Part shown: one piece after another, positions 8,550 through 17,279 of the stretch
Position numbering within the stretch: the stretch's first letter is position 1
How the letters are laid out: every line of letters begins with the position of its first letter
Source of the DNA: Streptomyces albireticuli
GTDB lineage: Bacteria; Actinomycetota; Actinomycetes; Streptomycetales; Streptomycetaceae
Assembly (NCBI RefSeq): GCF_021228125.1
Contig: NZ_JAJQQS010000018.1
Coordinates: forward strand, 62,001 to 126,000
DNA length: 64,000 nt
Reading direction: 5' to 3'
Made by a program: the position numbers and the translations under genes
Notes under the pieces: model-generated
Told to the model about the DNA's origin: nothing
The model's input: the letters and a program-made list of their open reading frames with translations, nothing else
Databases searched by the model: none

Positions 8550-9583
8550 CCCCCGCGCACCGCCCGACGGCCCACCGGCTCGGCCATCTCGTCGGCGCCT
8601 ACGGCCTCCTGGCCCTCACCGCCCTGCTGTTCCTGGCCTTCTCCCTCGCCCTGCCGGACACCTTCCCCACCCTGGACAACATCTCCGCCGTCCTGTCCAA
8701 CCAGTCGGTCCCCGCCCTTCTGGCGCTCGGCGCGACCGTCCCCGTCGCCGCCGGGAAGTTCGACCTGTCTCTCGGCTACGGCCTCGGCCTCGCGCACGTC
8801 ATGACGATGCGGCTGGTCGTCACCGAAGGCTGGCCCTGGCCGGTCGCCTGCCTGGTGGTGGTCCTCGGCGGCGCGTTCGTCGGCGCCCTCAACGGCGTCG
8901 TCGTCGAGTTCGCGAGGATCGACTCCTTCATCGCCACCCTCGGCACCGGCAGCGTCATGTACGCCTTCACCGGGTGGCTCACGGACGGGGCCCGCATCGT
9001 CCCCGGCCCGCACGGCCTGCCCGACGGCTTCACCGCCCTCTACGACTCCCGGTTCCTCGGCCTGCCGGTCTCCGCCTTCTACGTCCTCGCCCTCACCGCC
9101 GTGCTGTGGGTGGTCCTGGAACGGCTTCCGCTGGGCCGGTATCTGTACGTCATCGGCTCCAACCGCCGCGCCGCCGACCTGGTGGGCATCCGCTCGCGCC
9201 GGCACGTCGTCCACGCCTTCGTCGGATCGGGCCTGGTCGTCGGCGTCGCCGGGGTCCTGCTCGCCTCGCAGCAGCAGATCGGCAACCCCAGCGTCGGCAT
9301 GGACTACCTGCTGCCCGCCTTCGTCGGGGCGCTGCTCGGCTCCACCGCCGTCCGGCCCGGCCGCGCCAACGCCCTGGGCACCCTCGTGGCCGTCACCGTC
9401 CTCGCCGTCGGCCTCGCGGGCATCGGCCAGCTCGGCGCCGCCTTCTGGGTCACGCCGCTGTTCAACGGCGGCACCCTGCTCGTCGCCGTCGGCCTGGCCG
9501 GCTACGCCGCCCGCCGACAGCTGCGCCGAAGACGTACGGAACCGGCCCGGACGCCCCGGGAACCGCCGGGAGCCACCTCGTGA
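8546..9583 (+). CDS. Sugar ABC importer permease (RbsC-like)
   Basis: A 345-residue integral membrane permease of the CUT2 family. Hydrophobic segments run from LLALTALLFLAFSLAL near residue 20 to the C-terminal VAVGLAGYAARR. The family markers include the DLSLGYGLGLA block, VVEFARIDSFIATLGT, and YVIGSNRRAADLVGIRSRR, the cytoplasmic coupling loop that contacts the ATPase. The GTG at 8546 overlaps the ATPase stop. The last 13 codons lie in the first copy of a 45-bp tandem repeat, so the PDAPGTAGSHL-type tail is probably not conserved in relatives. The stop TGA in turn overlaps the GTG of the lipoprotein gene, completing a three-gene coupled operon. Confidence 0.9.
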   Translation: MTPAHRPTAHRLGHLVGAYGLLALTALLFLAFSLALPDTFPTLDNISAVLSNQSVPALLALGATVPVAAGKFDLSLGYGLGLAHVMTMRLVVTEGWPWPVACLVVVLGGAFVGALNGVVVEFARIDSFIATLGTGSVMYAFTGWLTDGARIVPGPHGLPDGFTALYDSRFLGLPVSAFYVLALTAVLWVVLERLPLGRYLYVIGSNRRAADLVGIRSRRHVVHAFVGSGLVVGVAGVLLASQQQIGNPSVGMDYLLPAFVGALLGSTAVRPGRANALGTLVAVTVLAVGLAGIGQLGAAFWVTPLFNGGTLLVAVGLAGYAARRQLRRRRTEPARTPREPPGATS

Positions 9584-9678
9584 CCACCGGCCCGGACGCC
9601 CCCGAACCCGCCCGGAGCCACCTCACGACCACCGGCCCGGACACCCCCGAACCCGCCCGGAGCCACCTCACGACCACC
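9544..9678 (+). repeat. 45-bp tandem repeat x3 across a gene junction
   Basis: Three head-to-tail units at 9544-9588, 9589-9633 and 9634-9678; the last two are nearly identical and the first differs at several bases. Unit one contains the TGA of the permease overlapping the GTG of the lipoprotein gene. In units two and three the corresponding GTG is ACG, so only unit one can start translation. In the lipoprotein frame each unit reads 15 residues of the type GPDAPEPARSHLTTT. The array adds about 33 residues ahead of the signal peptide. Confidence 0.9.
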
Positions 9679-10824
9679 GGCCCACGACGGCGGGCCGCCG
9701 CCCTGGGAGCCGCCGTCGCCCTGGCCGCGCTGGCGGGTCTCACCGGCTGCGAGCGCGGTTCGTCGGCCGGCGGCGCCGCGCCCTCCGCCACCGGGCCGGC
9801 CGGCTGCCCCGCGGCGCTGGCCGGGGCGGAGGCCGCCGTCCGCCGGGCCGAGCGGACCGACACGGTGTGGAACGGCCCCACCGACGGGCCCCGGGCGGTG
9901 CCCGGCAAGAGCCTCGTCTACGTCGCGCAGACCATGACCAACCCCGGCGTCGCGGGCACCGTCAGGGGCGTACGGGAGGCCGTGAAAGCGATCGGCTGGC
10001 ACGTCCGGGTGATCGACGGCCAGGGCACCCCCGCCGGGATCCAGGCCGCCTTCGGCCAGGCCGTCGCCCTCCGGCCGTCGGGAATCGTCATCGGCGGCTT
10101 CGACCCCCGCCTGACGTCCCAGCAGGTGGCGAGGGCCCACGCGGACCGCGTCCCGCTCGTCGGCTGGCACGCGCTCGACTCCCCCGGCCCGAGCGAGGAA
10201 CCCCCGCTCTTCACCAACATCACCACCCGGGTCGGGGACGTCGCCCGGATCAGCGCGGACTGGATCATCGCGCACTCCCGGGGCCGCGCCGGTGCCGTCC
10301 TGTTCACCGACGCCTCGATCCCGTTCGCCAGGAACAAGTCCGAACTGATCAAGAAGGAGCTCGCGACCTGCTCCGGTGTGCGACTGCTCGCGGAGGAGAA
10401 CATCCCGATCTCGGACACGAGCGGCAGGACGCCCCAGGAGGTCTCCGGGCTCCTCGCCCGCCTCGGTGACGAGTGGACCCACTCCGTCGCCATCAACGAC
10501 GTCTACTTCGCGGACGCCGCCCCGGCCCTGCGCGCCGCCCGCCGAGAGGGCGCGGGCCCCCCGTACAACATCGGCGCGGGCGACGGCGACCCCTCCGCGT
10601 TCCAGCGCATCGACAGCGGGCAGTTTCAGACGGCCACCGTCCCCGAGGCCCTCATCGAACAGGGCTGGCAGATCGTCGACGAGTTCAACCGCGCCTTCTC
10701 CGGCGCCCCCGCGAGCGGTTACGTAGCCCCCGTCCACATCGCCACGTCCGCCAACAGCGCCGGCGCCACCTCCTGGGACCCACCGGGCTACCGCGCGGCC
10801 TACCGGAGCATCTGGGGCAAGTGA
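9580..10824 (+). CDS. Sugar ABC substrate-binding lipoprotein
   Basis: A 414-residue extracytoplasmic solute-binding protein of the periplasmic-binding-protein/LacI fold, anchored by lipid. After a repeat-encoded proline-rich leader, a basic RRR and hydrophobic segment lead to the lipobox LAGLTGC near residue 56. The mature part has the family layout: VYVAQTMTNPGVAGTVRG at the first strand, PSGIVIGGFDP for the helper loop, and a late NSAGATSWDPPGY block. The GTG at 9580 overlaps the permease stop and is the only in-frame conventional start before the signal peptide. The long leader ahead of the hydrophobic core is odd for a lipoprotein and is explained by the 45-bp repeat. The ligand is probably a pentose or hexose by family, but this is inference. 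Confidence 0.87.
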   Translation: MTTGPDAPEPARSHLTTTGPDTPEPARSHLTTTGPRRRAAALGAAVALAALAGLTGCERGSSAGGAAPSATGPAGCPAALAGAEAAVRRAERTDTVWNGPTDGPRAVPGKSLVYVAQTMTNPGVAGTVRGVREAVKAIGWHVRVIDGQGTPAGIQAAFGQAVALRPSGIVIGGFDPRLTSQQVARAHADRVPLVGWHALDSPGPSEEPPLFTNITTRVGDVARISADWIIAHSRGRAGAVLFTDASIPFARNKSELIKKELATCSGVRLLAEENIPISDTSGRTPQEVSGLLARLGDEWTHSVAINDVYFADAAPALRAARREGAGPPYNIGAGDGDPSAFQRIDSGQFQTATVPEALIEQGWQIVDEFNRAFSGAPASGYVAPVHIATSANSAGATSWDPPGYRAAYRSIWGK

Positions 10825-10913
10825 TCAGCCGCGTACGACCTGTCGCTGCCCGGCTCACGGAAGGCGTCCATGGCCCCGAGTGCGGCGTGGCCGCCACCCG
10901 GTGGCAGCGGGCG

Positions 10914-12182
10914 TCACCTTCTCATCGCACGGCGCGCAGTGGATCGCAGGGTGTGCGCGGTGTCGATGGCGGCGGTACGTGTCCGGTGGGCGGTTTCCCG
11001 CAGGGGACCGAGCGAGCGCCGGCCGGGGCCGCGTCGGAGCAGGTCCTGGTAGAGGTCGAGGTGCTGCTCGGCGATGTGGTCCGGGGCGTAGCGGGCCGAG
11101 TTGTGCCGAGCTGCTTCCCCCATGCGCCGGCGCAGGGTGTCGTCGCGGATGAGGCCGCACAGCGCGGCGGCGAGGCCCTGTGTGTCGCCAGGGCGGACCA
11201 GGAGTCCGTCGACGCCGTGGGTGATGATCTCGCGCGGCCCGTTGGGGCAGTCGGTCGCGACGACGGGCAGGCCGCAGCGCATGGCCTCGACGATGGTCAT
11301 GCCGAAGGACTCCCGGTCGGAGGCGGAGACGGCGATGGACGCTTTCGCCAGCTCGTCCTCCAGGGCGCCGACGTGGTCGTTGAGGAAGACGTGGCCGTTC
11401 AACCCAAGGTTGTCGATCAGGGCGGTCAGGCTGTTCTTCTCGTTGCCTGTGGTGTCGCCTTTGCCGAAGATTCGCAGCTGCCAGTCCGGGTGGGAGGCGA
11501 CGACATCGGCGAAGGCCCTGATGAGGAGGTCGTAGCGTTTCACCGGGATGAGCCGTCCTGCGGCTACGACGACTTTTCCGGTGTGCTCGGCCGGCCTCGC
11601 GGTCATGGCGGGGACGCTGTTCGCGATCGCCCGCACCCGCACGTCAGGCAGGCCGAGTTGCCGGTAGGCCCGCGCGTCGGCTTCGGTCACGGTGGTGAGC
11701 GCGTCCAACAAGGGGTAGCGATGGCGTATCTCATGGCGCATGCGCAATCCGTGGCCGGAGAGGGTGAGGTGTTCCTGACCCACTCTGACGGCGGCGGGGT
11801 GGGCCTGCCGGGCGATGTGCACGTTCAGTCCCGGTCTGGTGCCGACGATCACGTCCGCCTCCAGGCGGGAGAGACAGCGGCCGATGCGTTCATCCGTGAG
11901 GCGGCTGTACTGCCTGTGACGGCCGTCCGCGCGGGGAAAGACACGGGCGGGCTGCGCGTGGCGGGGATCGTCGCCGTCGTAGTGCGCCGCGTTGCGGCGC
12001 AGATCCACCAGAGGCGTCAACCGCACATGTGGTGGTGCGCCCATGGCCGGCGTCTCGCGGTAGCGGAGGACCGAGATGATCTCCACGTCGTGGTGGGCCG
12101 CCAGCGCGGCGGCGAGGTTGAACGTCGATCTGATCGTGCCGCCAAAGGTGTAGGCGTTGTGGAGCAGGAAGGAAATACGCAT
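10914..12182 (-). CDS. GT4-type glycosyltransferase
   Basis: A 422-residue cytosolic glycosyltransferase of the GT-B fold, family 4, transferring a sugar from a nucleotide donor. The N-terminal MRISFLLHNAYTFGGTIRST is the GGT acceptor-domain loop. The C-terminal donor domain has VVVAAGRLIPVKRYDLLIRA, the linker RIFGKGD and the EX7E-like motif in SASDRESFGMTIVEAMRCG followed by LPVVATDCPNGP. A basic C-terminal tail (about residues 385-422) is rich in Arg. The similarity is to teichoic-acid-type poly-glycosyltransferases acting on wall polymers, which would fit a membrane-associated basic tail, but this is inference. It is convergent with the lipoprotein gene (89-bp gap) and divergent from the two-component system. 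Confidence 0.85.
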   Translation of the reverse strand: MRISFLLHNAYTFGGTIRSTFNLAAALAAHHDVEIISVLRYRETPAMGAPPHVRLTPLVDLRRNAAHYDGDDPRHAQPARVFPRADGRHRQYSRLTDERIGRCLSRLEADVIVGTRPGLNVHIARQAHPAAVRVGQEHLTLSGHGLRMRHEIRHRYPLLDALTTVTEADARAYRQLGLPDVRVRAIANSVPAMTARPAEHTGKVVVAAGRLIPVKRYDLLIRAFADVVASHPDWQLRIFGKGDTTGNEKNSLTALIDNLGLNGHVFLNDHVGALEDELAKASIAVSASDRESFGMTIVEAMRCGLPVVATDCPNGPREIITHGVDGLLVRPGDTQGLAAALCGLIRDDTLRRRMGEAARHNSARYAPDHIAEQHLDLYQDLLRRGPGRRSLGPLRETAHRTRTAAIDTAHTLRSTARRAMRR

Positions 12183-12339
12183 GTGTCTGCATCTCCGGCT
12201 AGCTGGTGGGACGGGTCACGGGTGGTGGACAGCGCCGGGATACGGACCGGCCGGGGGCCGCTCGCGTGCGCGCCCGGGCCGGCGCGAGGCGTTCTGCGTG
12301 CGGCGGAGACACACCATGCCGGAACCAGCCCAAAGACCA

Positions 12340-12367
12340 CCTGAAGAACCTAAAGATCACCTTCAGG
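12340..12367 (+). promoter_or_regulatory. Inverted repeat CCTGAAG/CTTCAGG at the response-regulator promoter
   Basis: CCTGAAG (12340-12346) and CTTCAGG (12361-12367) are perfect inverted arms around 14 bases that include a TAAAGAT -10-like element (12351-12357). Partial direct copies (CCTGAAG, CCTAAAG) are spaced 10 bases, as expected for an OmpR-type dimer. The site is just upstream of the response regulator start, so autoregulation is plausible. Confidence 0.4.
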
Positions 12368-12376
12368 AAAAAGGGC

Positions 12377-13090
12377 GTGCGGCATGAAAGGCTCGACTAC
12401 GTGGAAGGCATCCTGGTCGTCGAGGACGATCCGCAGCTCGGGCCCGCCCTGCGCCGAGGATTGACCGCGGAGGGCTACCGCGTCGAACTCGTCCGTGACG
12501 GCACCACCGGACTGGAACGCGCACTGACCGGCGGCCACGCGCTCATCGTGCTGGACATCATGCTGCCCGGCCTCAACGGCTACCGGATCTGCTCCGCTCT
12601 GCGCGCCGCGGGCCTCAATACGCCCGTGCTGATGCTGACCGCGAAGGACGGCGAGTACGACGAGGCGGAGGGCCTGGACACCGGAGCCGACGACTACCTG
12701 GCCAAGCCGTTCTCCTCAGTGGTCCTGCTCGCACGGCTGCGGGCCCTGCTGCGCCGGGGCACCACCGCCACGTCCGGTCGGCCCGTGCTGCGCGTCGGCG
12801 ACCTGTGGGCCGACCTGGCCTCCCGCCGCGCGGGCCGGGGCGCCGTCGAGTTCGCCCTGACACCGAAAGAGTTCGCGATCCTCACCTGTCTGCTGCACGC
12901 ACCGGACTGCCCGGTGTCGAAAGAAGCGATCCTCGACGAAGTCTGGGACCCGGCGTACACCGGAGGCACCGCCATCGTGGAGGTCTATATCTCCGCACTG
13001 CGCAAGAAGATCGACGCGCCCTTCGCCACCCGCAGCATCGAAACCATCCGCGGATACGGCTACCGCCTCACGCCCCGCGAACAGCCGTAA
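12377..13090 (+). CDS. OmpR-family response regulator
   Basis: A 237-residue DNA-binding response regulator. The receiver domain carries the acidic pair E16-D17-D18, the phosphorylation site D60 in IVLDIMLPG, the conserved Thr in VLMLTAKD and Lys in YLAKPFS. The C-terminal winged helix runs FALTPKEFAIL to SIETIRGYGYRL, the OmpR/PhoB type. GTG 12377 is chosen because AGGA lies 8 bases upstream; GTG 12401 would shorten the protein by 8 residues and cannot be excluded. The stop TAA overlaps the kinase ATG (TAATG), so the pair is coupled. The inverted repeat just upstream suggests self-regulation. The signal sensed is unknown. Confidence 0.9.
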   Translation: MRHERLDYVEGILVVEDDPQLGPALRRGLTAEGYRVELVRDGTTGLERALTGGHALIVLDIMLPGLNGYRICSALRAAGLNTPVLMLTAKDGEYDEAEGLDTGADDYLAKPFSSVVLLARLRALLRRGTTATSGRPVLRVGDLWADLASRRAGRGAVEFALTPKEFAILTCLLHAPDCPVSKEAILDEVWDPAYTGGTAIVEVYISALRKKIDAPFATRSIETIRGYGYRLTPREQP

Positions 13091-14658
13091 TGACCGCCCG
13101 GCGCCCTTCCCCGCACCGCGCACCGGCCCTGCTCCGTGCCCTGCCCGGACAGGTGCGCATCGCACTCGTGGCGGGAATCACCTCCCTCGTGCTGTTCGGC
13201 GGCGGGGCGTGGTGGCTGTTCCAGCACGTCCGCGCGGACGCCTACCGGACGACGGAGAACCGGGCATTCGAACTGTCCGTCCAACTCGCCGCGCAGGCGG
13301 CCGCCGGCGAAGAAATCCTCAGCGACCCCCTGCGCGGCTGGCCCCTCATCGAACTCGACCGGACGGGCCGCACCACCGCCGCGGCCGGCGGCACCCAGTA
13401 CCTCACCGGTCTGACAGCACTGCTCCCCCCGCCCCCGGCCCAGCCTCCCCGCCGGACGACCGGCAGCCCGCAACGGGAGACGGTCCACGTCGGCGCGGTC
13501 GACGAACACGAGCGCGACCGCTTCCACCGTCCCGACGGGACGCTGAAGCCACCCCCCAGCAGTAACACCTCCGCCCAGCAGAAAGCCCTCATCGCCCACC
13601 GGCAGGCCCACACCCTCGCCCACCGCACCATGACCGTCTTCGCCACCTCCGTGCACGCCCCCGCGAACACATGCCGCCTGCCCACCGAAGCCGACGGATC
13701 GTGCCGCTCGACCCTCTACGTCTTCGTACCCCCCGACGACGCCAAGCAGGCCACCGCTCCCTTGCGCACCCCGCTCATCACAGGTGTCCCCCTGGCCGCG
13801 CTGCTGGTCGCCGCTCTCGCATGGACCGCCGCACGCCGCTCCCTGCGTCCGGTCGAGGCCATCCGGCAGGAGGTCGCCGAGATCACCGACACCAGCCTCG
13901 ACCGCCGGGTCCCCGTCCCCGACGCCCGCGACCCCGTCCGCCGCCTGGCACAGACCACCAACACCACCCTGGACCGGCTGGAGACCGCCGTAGAACGCCA
14001 ACGCCGATTCGTCGCGGACGCCTCACACGAACTGCGCTCCCCCGTCGCCGCCCTGCGCTACGAACTCGAAACCGCTCTCGCCCACCCCGACACCATCGAC
14101 CCCCACCGGACACTCCACGACGCCCTCACCGCCACACGACGCGTCCACACCCTCACCGAAGACCTGCTCCTGCTGGCCCGCCCCGACCACCCCGCCGCCC
14201 AGTCGCTGATCGACCTGGCCGGCCTCGCCGCGGAGCTCGTCTACGAGTACCAGCACCGCGGTCACCCCGTCTCCCTGCGCGGCAGACCCGACCAGGCCCC
14301 CGTCCGCGGCGACGGCGCACAGCTCCACCGGCTGCTGCGCAACCTCCTCGACAACGCCGTACGGCACGCGCACACCGCCGTCGTCCTGGACATCACCACC
14401 GACGGTCGAACACACACCGTCAGCATCCACAACGACGGCACGCCCCTGACCCCGGACGAATGCGAGCGCGTCTTCGAACGGTTCACCCGCCTCGACGAAG
14501 CCCGCGCCCGCGACACAGGCGGCAGCGGCCTCGGCCTCGCCATCGCCCGAGACATCGCCGAGCGCCACCACGGAACCCTCACCGCCCACTCCGACCACCC
14601 CCGTCCCGGCACGACCTTCACTCTGACCCTCCCGGGCCCACCGGACGCGATCCCGTGA
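13090..14658 (+). CDS. Sensor histidine kinase
   Basis: A 522-residue membrane kinase partnering the preceding regulator. It has TM1 at about residues 20-45, an extracytoplasmic domain with a proline-rich stretch at about 115-160 and a pair of cysteines (CRLPTEADGSC), TM2 at about 230-250, then HAMP. The dimerisation helix carries H313 in ADASHELRSP. The ATPase core has the N-box LLRNLLDNAVRHA and G-box GGSGLGLAIARD. The paired extracytoplasmic cysteines could form a disulfide and be part of the sensor. The ATG shares a base with the upstream TAA stop. Downstream, a secreted repeat protein starts 140 bp away and could be a target. Confidence 0.9.
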   Translation: MTARRPSPHRAPALLRALPGQVRIALVAGITSLVLFGGGAWWLFQHVRADAYRTTENRAFELSVQLAAQAAAGEEILSDPLRGWPLIELDRTGRTTAAAGGTQYLTGLTALLPPPPAQPPRRTTGSPQRETVHVGAVDEHERDRFHRPDGTLKPPPSSNTSAQQKALIAHRQAHTLAHRTMTVFATSVHAPANTCRLPTEADGSCRSTLYVFVPPDDAKQATAPLRTPLITGVPLAALLVAALAWTAARRSLRPVEAIRQEVAEITDTSLDRRVPVPDARDPVRRLAQTTNTTLDRLETAVERQRRFVADASHELRSPVAALRYELETALAHPDTIDPHRTLHDALTATRRVHTLTEDLLLLARPDHPAAQSLIDLAGLAAELVYEYQHRGHPVSLRGRPDQAPVRGDGAQLHRLLRNLLDNAVRHAHTAVVLDITTDGRTHTVSIHNDGTPLTPDECERVFERFTRLDEARARDTGGSGLGLAIARDIAERHHGTLTAHSDHPRPGTTFTLTLPGPPDAIP

Positions 14659-14798
14659 GCGCCCTCGCCGCGACCGGCCCGGGCGGCCCGGCCCGGCCCG
14701 CTCTTGAATCCCTTAGCCCGGACGGGCGAATCTCCGGGTGCTTTCGGGCGTATCGGGCATGCACGCCTTACGGGAGTAACAGCATCGGGGAGGACGCA

Positions 14799-15626
14799 GT
14801 GAAGTGGATCAGGATGTCTGTGATGGCGGCGGTCGCCGCCCTGGCCCTCGCCGCGGGAATGACGGACGCCCCCGGCTGGGCGCGCGGCGCGCCGGCCTCC
14901 GGGCCCAGAGTCGCGGCCCCCATGGATCACACCGGTAGTCAAGGCCCCGAGGTGGTCATCGGGGCGGGCGGGGTCGGGACGGCCCTCGCGCCCTGCCCGG
15001 CCGGCCGTGAACCGAGCGGAGGCGGCGGCATCAGGTCCGGCAAGGGGCTCTTCATGACCGGCTCCTCGCCCCGCGGCAACGCATGGGAAGTCAAGTTCAG
15101 CAACAAATCGGGCGCGGAGCGACGAGGCGCGGCCTTCGTCGTCTGCACCGCCCAGTCCCACACGCGCGTGTCCGGCGACTTCATCACGGTGTCCGCCCAC
15201 CAGCAGAGCGTCAGCAGCTTCCTCCGCTGCCCCGGCAGCCAGGTGCCCACCGGCGGAGGGTGGGAGGCGACCGGCTTCGACGTCGTCGGTCTGCGGTTCA
15301 CCGCCTCGACCCAGTCGTACCACGCCGTGGTGTTCAACAACTCGAACGCGACGCAGAACTTCAACGCGATCGCCCTGTGCTCGGCGGTCGCCCATGAGCC
15401 CCGGCTCGGCGGCCAGATCACCGTCCAGCCCGGCAACGAGGCGATCGCGACCGCCAATTGCGACCCCGGCCAAGTGGCCAGCGGTGGCGGTTCCTTCCCG
15501 AGCGGCCAGGCGTTCATCGGCGCCTCTCGCGCACTCCCCGGCGGCACCGGATGGCAGATCACCGCCGAGAACACGACGGGCACGGCCCAGAAGGTGACCG
15601 CGGAGGCGATCTGTACGTCGTCGTGA
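14799..15626 (+). CDS. Secreted protein with three ~78-residue two-cysteine repeats
   Basis: A 275-residue exported protein of unknown function. The N-terminus MKWIRMSVMAAVAALALAAG is a signal peptide. The mature part contains three internal copies whose first cysteines are at residues 66, 144 and 221. Each copy follows the pattern C-P-x-G ... G-G-G ... G/Y-x-W or Y ... N ... A-x-x-C, opening as CPAGREPSGGG, CPGSQVPTGGG and CDPGQVASGGG, and closing with a second cysteine. Each unit therefore probably holds one disulfide in a small beta domain. The GTG at 14799 has GGGGAGGA just upstream. It follows a two-component system on the same strand. I do not recognise a named family, though similar secreted proteins occur in Streptomyces. 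Confidence 0.8.
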   Translation: MKWIRMSVMAAVAALALAAGMTDAPGWARGAPASGPRVAAPMDHTGSQGPEVVIGAGGVGTALAPCPAGREPSGGGGIRSGKGLFMTGSSPRGNAWEVKFSNKSGAERRGAAFVVCTAQSHTRVSGDFITVSAHQQSVSSFLRCPGSQVPTGGGWEATGFDVVGLRFTASTQSYHAVVFNNSNATQNFNAIALCSAVAHEPRLGGQITVQPGNEAIATANCDPGQVASGGGSFPSGQAFIGASRALPGGTGWQITAENTTGTAQKVTAEAICTSS

Positions 15627-15751
15627 ACGCGTCGCCATGAGCCGCTGCCTCCGGAACGTCCTCCAGAATGTGGGATTCCCGGGCCGGCCCCAGGATGGTC
15701 GGTGTCCGCGGACCCCGCCGCGGGCGGGGATCCGGCACCGGGAGGCGGTCC

Positions 15752-16636
15752 GTGGACACGGCAGCGGCTCTGCTCTTCGCGTTGCTCACCACCGCGAGCA
15801 ACGCGCTGGCGACGGTGCTGCAGCGCAAGGCGGCCGGCCGGGTGCCCGCGGCGGACGGCCTGCGGTGGAGCCTGATCGCCCGGCTGGCGAGGCAGCGGGT
15901 CTGGCTGGCGGGCATCGCGGCGGTCCCCGCCGCGGCCTGCTTCCAGGCGCTGGCACTGGGGTACGGGCCACTGTCGGTGGTGCAGCCGGTGTTCGTCCTG
16001 GAGCTCCCGGCGGCGCTGCTGCTCGCCGGGGTGATCCTCGACCGGCGCCCGCCCGCCGGGGTGTGGCGGGCGGCGGCGTGCATCACGGCGGGGCTGGGCA
16101 TCGCGCTGTGGGCGGCCGCCCCGAGCGCCGGGCACCCGACGGTGCCGACGGACCGCTGGCCGCTGGTCCTGGGCTGCTGCCTGTCCGCGGTCGTCGTCCT
16201 CGTCGCCGTCGCGGCGGTGCGGGCCCCCGGCCCCGTCCGGGCCGCCTGCCTCGCGCTGGCCGCCGCGATCTGCTACGCGCTGACGGCGGCTCTCCTCAAG
16301 ACCTCCGTCCTGCGGTGGGAGGCGGCGGGGGCGGGCGGCTTCTTCTCCGCCTGGCAGACGTACGGCTTCGCCGTCGCGGGCGTCGCCGCGCTCTTCCTCC
16401 TGCAGAACGCGTTGCAGTCCGGGTCCCTGGTCTTCTCCCAGCCCGCCCTGACCCTGGGCGACGCCGGTACGAGCGTGGCGCTGGGAATCGCCCTGTACGG
16501 GGAGCGGATCCGCGGCGGCTGGTGGGCCGCGCCCGAGCTGGCGGGGGTGGCGCTGATCCTCACCGGCCTCGTCCTGCTCAGCCGGTCACCCCTGGCACAC
16601 GAACTCAGCGGACCGGCGGGGCGGACGGACGCGTGA
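15752..16636 (+). CDS. DMT-superfamily (EamA-like) permease
   Basis: A 294-residue membrane protein with about ten hydrophobic segments from AAALLFALLTTASNALATVL to ELAGVALILTGLVLL. The two-half layout and short loops fit the drug/metabolite transporter superfamily; ALALGYGPLSVVQPVFVLEL in the first half and SLVFSQPALTLGDAGTSVAL in the second look like the paired EamA helices, resembling actinobacterial DMT proteins annotated as DUF-type. GTG 15752 has GGGAGG upstream; longer in-frame starts would add a charged leader before the first helix. The 3' end overlaps the convergent TetR gene by 32 bp. Substrate unknown. Confidence 0.8.
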   Translation: MDTAAALLFALLTTASNALATVLQRKAAGRVPAADGLRWSLIARLARQRVWLAGIAAVPAAACFQALALGYGPLSVVQPVFVLELPAALLLAGVILDRRPPAGVWRAAACITAGLGIALWAAAPSAGHPTVPTDRWPLVLGCCLSAVVVLVAVAAVRAPGPVRAACLALAAAICYALTAALLKTSVLRWEAAGAGGFFSAWQTYGFAVAGVAALFLLQNALQSGSLVFSQPALTLGDAGTSVALGIALYGERIRGGWWAAPELAGVALILTGLVLLSRSPLAHELSGPAGRTDA

Positions 16637-17237
16637 AGCCGGTAGGCCGTGACCCCCGCACCGGTGACTCGATCGCGGTCACGACCCTGTGAACGGCTCC
16701 GGCATCCGGCGGGGCGCCCTGCCGGTCGGCGAACAGCATGTGCACGGCCCCGACCAGGATGGGAGCGAGCGTGTCCACGTCGGCATCCGCGGTGACGCGG
16801 CCGAGTTCACGTTCGGCGGTGAGGTAGGAGGCGATCGCGGTCGCGGCGTCGGTCAGGATCGGGACGCCGGTGGGCCTGGCCTCGCGCAGCCGGGAGCGCA
16901 GTTCGTCCCGCGAGGTGACGAGGCTGACGATCGCCACCGCCACCGACGCGAACAGGTCCGTCAGCGCCCGGGTCAGGTTGTCGGCAACGGTGCCGGTTCC
17001 GGCGGAGTCGCGCAGGGCGGCGGCCCGGTCGTCGATCCGGGCGGCGCGGTCCAGCACGAGCTCGGTGAGGAAGGCGTCGAAGTCGGCGAAGTGCCGGTGC
17101 AGGACGCCTTTGGCGCAGCCCGCCTCCGTGGTGACCGCCCTGCTGGTCAGTGCGCTCGGGCCGTCCCGGAGCAGGACGCGCTCGGCCGCGTCGAAGAGTT
17201 GGTCGCGCACGTCGCGGATGGCTACTCCCGTGGGCAC
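16605..17237 (-). CDS. TetR-family regulator
   Basis: A 210-residue one-component repressor. The N-terminal helix-turn-helix spans about residues 10-55 (DQLFDAAERVLLRDGPSAL then GCAKGVLHRHFADFDAFL), ending in the usual aromatic H-x-H-F core. The remaining helical domain would bind an unknown ligand. GTG 17237 is preferred because AGGAG lies 8 bases upstream; a start at 17297 would place the N-terminus inside the operator. It is divergent from the methyltransferase at 17311, and the paired palindromes at 17280-17318 lie between them, so it very probably represses that gene and itself. Confidence 0.88.
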   Translation of the reverse strand: MPTGVAIRDVRDQLFDAAERVLLRDGPSALTSRAVTTEAGCAKGVLHRHFADFDAFLTELVLDRAARIDDRAAALRDSAGTGTVADNLTRALTDLFASVAVAIVSLVTSRDELRSRLREARPTGVPILTDAATAIASYLTAERELGRVTADADVDTLAPILVGAVHMLFADRQGAPPDAGAVHRVVTAIESPVRGSRPTGFTRPSAPPVR

Positions 17238-17279
17238 AGCACGGCTCCTTCTCCTCCTGATCGACCCGCCTCGATTGAC

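Noticed and set aside
9544..9678. 45-bp repeats considered as an attachment or recombination site
   Set aside because: No integrase or transposase nearby, and the units are simple in-frame coding duplications.
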